Below, piece after piece: positions 55,643 to 64,000 of a stretch of DNA of 64,000 nucleotides (position 1 is its first letter; each line of letters starts with the position of its first letter). Origin of the DNA: Wuchereria bancrofti (lineage: Eukaryota; Nematoda; Chromadorea; Rhabditida; Onchocercidae); the NCBI GenBank assembly GCA_005281725.1, contig SSBO01000012.1, forward strand, positions 20,287,060 to 20,351,059, in the 5' to 3' direction. The notes below the pieces were generated by a model, which saw only the letters and a program-made list of their open reading frames with translations, made no database searches and had not been told where the DNA came from. The translations under genes and the position numbers were made by a program.

Positions 55643-58483
55643 TATTTATTTGATAATTTGTTTATTGAATTCAATATATTGATGCTAATGTAAGAGTTGT
55701 TATCGAGATTGCGACATTTGTAACTTTTTCTATAATAATAATATTTCATTTCTTTTAATGAATTTTCCAATAAGAAAAAAAGAAGATTTAAATTGAAATT
55801 TTAAATTTAGATAAAATTTCGTGTGTAGTTTAAACAATTCTCAACTTTCACACTTGAAACATACCGTAATTTAAAAAAGTTTTATGGATGATAATTGCGC
55901 AAGAATTTCCTTTTCCCAAAAATATTGGCTAATTTAAAGTGACCAAAATAATTGTTTGATAATCAAAAATGTATTATCGTTTTCAGCTGAAACAATCTCT
56001 CTCATAAATAAACGGAAAAATGTTTAAAAGAATTTATTTCATTGCGTTATATAACAAAGATCGATTTGAAGGTCAAAACGAAATGATTTGAATGTTACAA
56101 AGAACTAACTTTATTATTTTGGTTATTTTCTGAAGCATCAAGCCAAGATTTTACAATTACTCAGTTTATTGGGTAAGAATTCATAAGTTTAAATATTTCC
56201 TATTTTATTCATTTTTGTTTAAGTAAATGATGTATTTAATTTCTAGTATCAATCAAAATAAAAGCTTCTCTTTTAACTTATGCAATTATAATTTGCTTAA
56301 TGAAATCTAATTAGTAATTGGGTCAACCAGATAAAGTTTAAATACCAGGATAAATAAAGTTAAATACCATTTTGTTAAAATTTCTTTTTTAACCTGAAAA
56401 TCTCATATGTTAGATTAGCTAGCTTATGATATTTCAAAACAATTATCATACAACAATTTTTCTGTTTTGTTGATAATTCTTGATAGAAATGATAAGTGTT
56501 AAAAGATGAAATCAAACTTATTTTTCATCAATGATAAATGAATGCCTGATAATTTCTTTTGCAAAACTTGCAAATCTTTAATTTTCATGCTAGATTTAAA
56601 AAGTTTTACAAAAGCAAAAATGATACTTTAAGGATAAGGATAAAAGATATAAGGCTTACAAGAAAGCCATAAGGGACAAACTAGAAAAGAGATTTGATGA
56701 CAGCTGTTTTACCCTCAGCTGTTCCACTTTCGTCCTAGAAATTTGCTCGATGGAAAAAGAAAAAAAAAAAAAAACCTAGTTAAAATCTGTATCTGTATCA
56801 CAGATGTGTGCCTTATTTATCAAAAAGACAGAAGGAATAATCCGTCCTATAAGAATTCTAATAATATTTTACGATGCGCGCAATCTGCATAACAGATGCA
56901 ACTTTAACAAAAATATTATTATTATTATCACTATCATTATTATTATTATTATTACTTATTATCGTAATCATCACAATATATCATGGATATTTTTTAAAAA
57001 TTTGATAATATTATATGAAACAAATGAATTTTTAATAGATGCAAAATCATATATTAATTTAATGTATTAGTTTTTTTAAAAGTTACGGAATTTCATAAAA
57101 GTTTCATTTCAAATATCATAATATCATATGAAATAAATGAATTTTTATGTTTCATCTTTTTCAAATCTATTATTCCTCTTATTTTGCATATAAGTTAAAT
57201 ACTGAAAAAAGAAATTAGCAATTTAAATCATAGAGAATGAATTTTAATTTTAATCTTAATCATATGATTATATTTTGGATTAAGTTAATCTCAATTCTTC
57301 TCTTTCTACTATCGATCTTTTATCATCTGAACTTTCTATTTTTTGAAATATCTATTTGTTAGTTGTTTTTGCTTTATTTTTAAATAAAAGGAAAGGCTAA
57401 AAGATGAAAGCAAAAAACAAAAAATAATCACAATAAGAATGAGAAATGGAAAAATAATTCGTAATAGATTAAAATTTGGAATATTTTTAAATATCTACCA
57501 AAAAACAAAAACGAAAAACCATATTTGAATTCAAATGAGGCGCAAAATATCAAACTAAATGAAACGAAGAAACCTATAAATGCATATTTACCATTTTGTT
57601 TTTCTTTTCTTTTTTGTAATTAATATTGTAAATATATAATGAAATATAGAAAATTACTCAATTAAAAAACTGACAAAAGTAAAATTGTAAGTAAAATTTT
57701 TTATCATAAAAAGAAAAAGAAGAAAAAAAGGAAAAATTTTTACAAAAACATTTATTTGAAAATATTTGTAAATGATCAAAATTCTAAATTATTATCAGAT
57801 ATTTCCTTAAAAATTTCAATAACACGTATAAAGACACACGTACGCATACAAGCATACACATTTATACGTACACGTATACATATATTCACAGGCACATACG
57901 CATATACATACACATCTGTTTGAAAATAATTTGGATTAAAATAGAAACATCTTTGTGTACCTGTTACTGATATACTCATATACCCACATACACATACACA
58001 CATACATACATACATATGCATACACGACATACACATACATTTGAAATATCTATGATTGAATTTACCACAGCTGTCCCTATAAAGTTACTGTTGATTTATC
58101 ATTAAAGCAGCTGATAAACTTTTTTTTTCCTTTTTTTTTTTTAAATATATTGTTTGAGTAACAGATTTCCAAGATGAATAATTAAATAAAAATTAAGATA
58201 AAGAAAGGATTAATGAATTTACTGTAATCAAAAGAAAAAAGAAAATTCTTCTGAAAATATTTGTTTCTTTTTTATTCAGAAAAAAAATCAGTTAATCTAT
58301 TGAGGTTAATTTTTTTGTAATTATTAAAGATAATGCTTCTTTGATCTTTTCTTCGACTTTTTTTCTTCTCATCTTAATTTAAATTTATTGCTGAAAATTT
58401 ACCCTCAATGTAAGTAATTTAAACAAAAGAAAAAAAAGTGATTTGATGATTATTATCGTTGTAGCATTTTGATGTTCTTGGAT
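55643..58483. other. Spacer upstream of the Id-like gene
   Basis: AT-rich with no supported exon. It includes an ATT/TAA trinucleotide stretch near 56910-56960 and a CA/TA-rich tract at 57827-58040. Confidence 0.55.
57827..58040. repeat. Imperfect (CA/TACA/ACGTAC)n tract
   Basis: About 200 bases enriched in CATACA and ACACAC units, interrupted at about 57920-57970. It opens a spurious minus-strand frame rich in Tyr, Val, Cys and Met. Confidence 0.85.
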
Positions 58484-58573
58484 TTATTTATAAGGATTGT
58501 TGGCGCAATAGTTCAGCTTGTGCAAATGTCTCAGTAGGGTGTCATATGTGTGTAACAAGTTGGAAATTGGATC
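58484..58573 (-). CDS. Candidate terminal exon, unassigned
   Basis: After an acceptor-like TATTTAAG, 29 codons end in a stop (DPISNLLHTYDTLLRHLHKL, then NYCANNPYK), slightly GC-richer than the flanks and helix-like. Phase 0 fits the donor at 60011, so it could be an alternative last exon of the gene at 59192-61925, or chance. Confidence 0.25.
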   Translation of the reverse strand, partial: DPISNLLHTYDTLLRHLHKLNYCANNPYK

Positions 58574-59191
58574 CTTAAATAAGCAAAGTACTATATTATT
58601 AGTAACAATTAAATGGATGGATAAGGTGTGAAGAAAGATGGATATTTTGTAGTTTGGTATATTTCTATGACCGCATAACCGCATAATTTTGCACAATAAC
58701 TGAAATGCTTCAATTAAGTGCTAAGTGCATGCTGCATGCAATTACATTTGAATTGTTGTTACTCAATTAACAATGATTTTAAAGTAATATTTATAATATT
58801 AAACAGAATGCTTAAATTTAAAAATTTTTCATATTTCACAACTGATAAATTATAGTAGTAAATGATAATTTAAAATTAACAGTAAAATAACAATAATGCA
58901 AAAATAATTTAAAAATTAAACCAAATGCAGCATTATTGAATTTTTGAAAGTTACAAAACAAACATATAAACTATTTGTTTAATTTGTGATATGTAAATGT
59001 TGCTTTTTTTTATTATTGTTTTAAAATGATTAAATGTTTTTCAAAAAAAAAACTTCCAGAAAAGAAAAAAAGAATACAATATCAAAATTTTGAAATGTTG
59101 TACACAAATGATCTAATGATAAGAAAAGCAACTGTTGAGGAAGCTAAAAACTAAAACGCTCACCACTGTTCAACAAATGTTTTAGCAGACG

Positions 59192-61925
59192 TTACCCATA
59201 CTCGCAGGTGTTACGGAAATAGCGCGTAAATGAGGATGAACTGATCTATAGATGAGAAAAAGCAAAACTTATGAAACATAAAATATCAGGTCAACTAACT
59301 ATCATTTTCACATCTTTATTCTTCACTTTTTTTTTTTTCATCACTTACACTTCAATATTACAATCACATGAGCAAATCAAGAATTGTTGCTTGCAAAAAT
59401 TTTTGAAATGAAAAATGAAATGAAAATTATTTTCATACACATTATTCAAACTGTTTTTCTTTGAAAGAAGTTAAAGAGAGGGAGAGAGAGATATTAAGGC
59501 AGAGCAATAGATAATAGTTCAGGAATGCTTGATTCATTATCAAGTATATTGTAAAATTTGAAATAAATCATTCCGGATATTCAAAAAGTAGTATTCGAAA
59601 TAGATCACAGCAATATTTCTGCAAAATTACAAATAAAAGAATGCGAATTTTAAAAATTCAAAAAAAAAAAAGGAAAAAAATTTGGCCATTTAAACGATTC
59701 GATTATTGTCCTTTTTTTTCGAAAGCATTTCTCTTAATTATTTTATTTATTATGTATTTAATAATTAATTTATCCAACTTTTTTTTAATTCAAATTCTTT
59801 ATTTATATGTTTATTTATCTAATAAAACAAATCTATTATGCATATCTATCATGGACGGATATCTAAACTGCAAAAATAGATCCATCAGATAAAAATTTCA
59901 CTAATTTATGAAAGTTAATTATATTTTAAGATGATATATGCATGCATGAATGATGCAATCAATGCATGCATCGAATAAATGAAGTGGCAATGAGTTAAAC
60001 TTACTCATACATTACAATTGCCGCCAATTTTGCAGCAACTTGCACGATAATTCACGTTCACTGACCTCCAACTAATTGTTGTTACGTCATCAGAAATGGG
60101 AATCTATCAAACGATTAATCCAACTTTGATTTTTATACTTTAATGTTTTACTATTTATAATCGTAAAAGACTTTATTATTATATGGGATTGTTATGATTT
60201 TTATTTAAAAGTTAAAATTGAAATTTAGAAATGAAATTTTGATTATATCGATAATTGAATACTTATTGGTTCACAAATTACACAGATAGCTTGATTTACA
60301 AGCGATCAGACTGTAATAACTTTAAGCATTACAGTATCACTATAAGTAAAGCTTATAACACAGTTAAATTTAATTAGATAGTCCGTTTAATTTCGATTTT
60401 TTTACAAAATTTTGCTGTTTCTATAAAATAATTTGCTCCAACTAATAAATCAAAGAAAAAAATTAAAGTATTAAATTTAAAATTAAAAAATTGAAAATTG
60501 AAAGAAAAGAATTAAATAACCATTCAAAATATGAAGAATTTCAAGCAAAAATGTTGTCAACATAACGAGTAAATAGATGAGATAATATGACAGGAAAGAA
60601 GTAAAGGAGAACAGTGACCAAATGGAAGGAGTAGTAATCATAATGGTAAAATATTAACTGATGAACAATTAACCGGTCATTAAGCTCTACCTTGTCAATC
60701 ATATCGGTGTTCTTTTATTTTTCAATGCAAATATCTCAAATGTATGATATTTTTTAACTTTTAAAAATTTATTTTATTGTATGCATAAATATTTCAATTA
60801 TTGCAAAAGGATAAAAATTTTAATCTTATTCTATTTTAAAATATTAATTAAATATGTTAATAAATATTATATAAGTAAAATTATTATTTTATATTTTAAG
60901 TACTGTAAAAATTCAATACAAACTTTAAAGTAATTAATCCACTTAATTTTTTTTCTTTTCAATAATATTGTTGTAATAGCTGTGAAAGGAAATTTTTGGT
61001 TAAATTGTTGAAGTTAAATTAGATTTCATAGAAAGAATATAAATTGAATTTGTTGACAAAGTTAACAAAGACGAAGTATTCACTCAATCTATTTAAATAC
61101 TTTTTTAATTAATTCCTTTTGACAAACCAAACGTTTCCATTTTTTTGCAAATAACTAAACATATATTACTTTTGTAATAATGAAAAAATATACATTAATT
61201 ATTCATTAGTTTAGATTAATATTTTGTGAAAAAAATAGCAAATGATGGAAATTTGTCACATTTCATTACTTTCTACAATTTATAATTTACAATAGAAAAT
61301 TTCAAGAAAAGAAAATGCGAAAGAGAAATCAAACTGATAAAAAAAAATTTTTTTACCGAAATTATCTTAACTACTAATAAAATTTCTTATTTATGATTAT
61401 CATCGTAAAATTTGTTTGAAAAAATTCTCAAACAATATTGTGACTGTTAAAAAAAGAAATTACTACTAAATTTATCAATAATATGTTCTCAATAACATTT
61501 ATCGAATGATAATATTAAACATAGAATTATTAATTACATCTTATAACTAAATCTAAAAAAAAAAAAACAATGATATGTTCATCTCAAAAAATGTTTAAAC
61601 TCCATAATTTTTAAAGCAAGTAATCATACCTGATATCAGTGATAACAATGTGCTGTTTGGTGATAGTTGTGATGAATGATAATTCAGGTAAAGCTATAAC
61701 TAAGCAGTTTTCCTTCAAAATTATAGGATGAATTTTTTCATAAGTTAAATCAAAGACCTGTACATTGATAAAAAAGACCAGTCCGTGAAGTGACTAATAG
61801 ATATTAAGTCAAAACGTGATTTTACGTGCTATCCGTCACTTTAACATTTATTTTTTAGAAATATTAACATGATTTGTAACCTCAAATTGCCTTTTCCCAC
61901 TTTTTTTCTTTTTTTCTGAACGCTT
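59192..61925 (-). CDS. Unidentified cysteine-containing protein, 3' exons
   Basis: Four phase-consistent exons: 61925-61881 (KRSEKKKKSGKRQFE), 61757-61630 (VFDLTYEKIHPIILKENC, then LVIALPELSFITTITKQHIV), 60071-60011 (WRSVNVNYRASCCKIGGNCN) and 59245-59192 (ISSSSFTRYFRNTCEYG, stop). Donors are GTTACA, GTATGA and GTATGA; acceptors TACAG, TTAG and ATAG. I do not recognise the family. The CC-x5-CN followed by a late Cys faintly resembles the C-terminal part of Ly6/activin-receptor folds or a small cystine-rich hormone. If the third exon is not spliced at 60011, it ends two codons later at a TGA. The 5' end is unresolved: 62334-62264 encodes a signal-peptide-like start (MKTSVTLSLLTYFNFV) and 62010-61881 an open frame with KCQEQCFNVLRSV. 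Two seven-A runs just before the GTTACA donor separate that frame from the QFE frame by one base. Confidence 0.5.
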
Positions 61926-64000
61926 CTTAAAACATTAAAGCATTGTTCTTGACATTTGCTGCAAATCTTATCAGTCATTGTTATCACTTCAACAACAATC
62001 TTTTGCATCGTTTTCCTTTTTTTTTTTTTTTTGTTCTTGCAATTATTATTATCAACTGCAAAATAACACTTCATATTAATTCATTTTAATTAGCTAATTA
62101 AAAATTTTAACTATCTATTTTAAATGTTTTCGCTTTTTAGGATTATTACTAGTTTATCAGTAAGACATTATTATTACTAATAGTTGAATCATTCAACAAC
62201 AGTTAAATAGCTAAAAATTTTAAACGATAGTCGAATGCCGAAATTTTTAAAGAAAAATATAACTGAAAGCTTAAGCTAGATGAAGTGACGAAGTTGAAGT
62301 ATGTTAACAATGAAAGTGTGACAGATGTTTTCATTTGTCGTATATATTTATATCAGCTGTCATCTAACAGGTGATCTACCGGCATTTTAGACAAAATGGA
62401 AAAATGCATGATAAAGCGCTGTTTAATTATCGCTATCTATGACAGTAATTTTGAGAACAACCTTATATAGAAATTAAAGAAAAAGAAACAAACAAACAAA
62501 TAAAGAAAAAAAAATTGAAATGAATTTTTGTTTTTTTTTTTTTCCAATATAAAATTAAAAGAAAATTTCAAATAAAATTTCAAATAATTGAGGGAAATTC
62601 ACTGAGTGTGCTTCTAAGAAAAGCTAAAAATACACGTAAATGATGGTCTTCTATCTGTGAAGTATAAATTGAAATATGCGCAAATGTAAAAGATGTAAAC
62701 TGTTATTGTTCCATACACATCTTTGTTATTTATTTTCGAATGAAAAAGTTTGCTTAATTTTTAAATGAAAAAAAAAAGAGCTATAGAAATTTTAGACGGA
62801 AAGATTTTAAAAGATTGTTAAAAAAACTGTGGGAGAAATTGAAATTTTTCTGATGTAAAACAAAGAGATTATTTGAAATGTTGATCTGTGATCAATTACA
62901 ATGACTTGAAATAATTTTTGTTTACAAAATGGAAAAGAAAACAAATGTCGTTGCAAGATAAGCTAATAAAATAGCAAAACAGTATTGGAAGTAATCAATT
63001 TAATAGTATGATTAAATCAATTTTGATAAATTTTATTTTATTTTCATTACTTTTCAATTTAAAACTTAGTTCGATATTTTAATCATGCAGAATTAATGAT
63101 ATAGAATTGTCAAAATAATGAACCAGCAATTAAATTGCAATTGTTATTGATTTGATAATCCAAATATTGTATTGAAGAATCAAAAATGACGAAAAGTTAA
63201 AGTTATTAGTTAAAAATTGATGTTCCCTTTCAATGGTTCATATTTTCATTTCCAATGATTGCCAAATGTTTAATTGAATTTTTTTATTCAAATTTATATA
63301 TTTATTATTTCAATTTTAGAGAAAATCTTGCAAAAAGTAATAAATAGCTCATTCATTAATTGTATTTTATCATTGCTTATAGACACATTACATAAACATT
63401 CAAATTAATCTATTTTCCAGTTTCTATTTTAATACCTTACCTTTGATATTTTACTTTTAGTATTTTAGTATCAGGTAATATTAGTAAGAGCTGAAATGCG
63501 GAAATGTGTGACTGTTTTGATAGTTAAAGCAACAGATTGTTGATATAAGTATAGCATTGTAAACTTATTTACTTACTTACTTAATTCAATCAAGCGATTG
63601 TAAAATGGCGAAGATTACATAATCCTTTATCATAGTACTGAAATTCTAACATAACTAAAATTTTATCCAATAAACTTTAAGTTAATATAACTGAAATATG
63701 AGTAAAATGAAATAAAGGAAAACTCTGCAAAAATTTTGATTTAAATTAATCTAATTCTTATTTATTTAATAATTCTTATTTATATATTGTATTACTTAAG
63801 AATTAGTCTAATTCTTATTTATAAAGATTAGGTAATATTTATCAGACTGCTAATTATAGATTGAATTTATTTTAAATTAGTTAAATAATTATTCTAAGAA
63901 TGCAATATAAGTTAGAAAGAACTTTCGCATAGCATATATCACTGTTAAATTGAAGCTATTAGCAATGATAATTTAGCAAAGAAAAAAAGTTAACAAGATT
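61926..64000. other. Right-end spacer, may hold the 5' exon of the preceding gene
   Basis: Apart from the candidate signal-peptide exon at 62334-62264 (minus), I see no coding region to the end of the window. It is AT-rich with homopolymer runs and a TACT-type short repeat near 63566-63585. Confidence 0.5.

Noticed and set aside
57776..58036. 86-codon Cys/Met/Tyr/Val-rich minus frame
   Set aside because: Translation of a CA/TACA microsatellite; not a new cysteine-rich gene.

Overview
The window looks like chromosomal DNA of a parasitic nematode, most likely a spirurid/filarial worm (inference). The DNA is very AT-rich. Genes are split into many short exons with GTRAGT-like donors and TTTCAG-like acceptors. 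Several start codons sit 1 to about 40 bases behind a strong 3' splice site with no matching upstream exon, as expected for spliced-leader trans-splicing. I saw no tRNA, rRNA, CRISPR array or recognisable transposon. I rebuilt the genes by hand from splice sites, codon phase and family motifs; exon ends are predictions.

Layout. (1) 34-6072, minus: an anion-type cys-loop ligand-gated ion channel, cut by the left edge, with a frameshifted tandem copy of its M2 exon just downstream. (2) About 7.4 kb of simple-repeat-rich spacer. (3) 13501-25193, plus: a 23-exon PNUTS/PPP1R10-type protein (TFIIS N-terminal-like domain, KIRF PP1-docking motif, CCCH zinc finger, RGG/RS tail; 1326 residues by my model, phase-consistent throughout). 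(4) 27300-28186 and 30813-31757, minus: two paralogous secreted precursors in which basic cleavage sites bracket an extremely cysteine-rich core, one of (Cys-Gly)n type and one predicted to hold up to 12 consecutive cysteines. A 36-bp tandem array containing near-perfect 5' splice sites lies between them. (5) 35546-46332, minus: a protein with probably three LOTUS (OST-HTH) domains, of the germ-granule type. (6) 48204-49149, plus: a small Ly6/uPAR-type, probably GPI-anchored protein, divergent from the LOTUS gene. (7) 54927-55642, minus: a small Id-like helix-loop-helix protein without a DNA-binding basic motif. (8) 59192-61925 (perhaps to 62334), minus: an unidentified cysteine-containing, possibly secreted protein.

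The genes do not form an obvious pathway. They are separate eukaryotic transcription units divided by long AT-rich spacers with microsatellites. The most novel-looking content is the poly-cysteine precursor pair and the unidentified gene at 59-62 kb.
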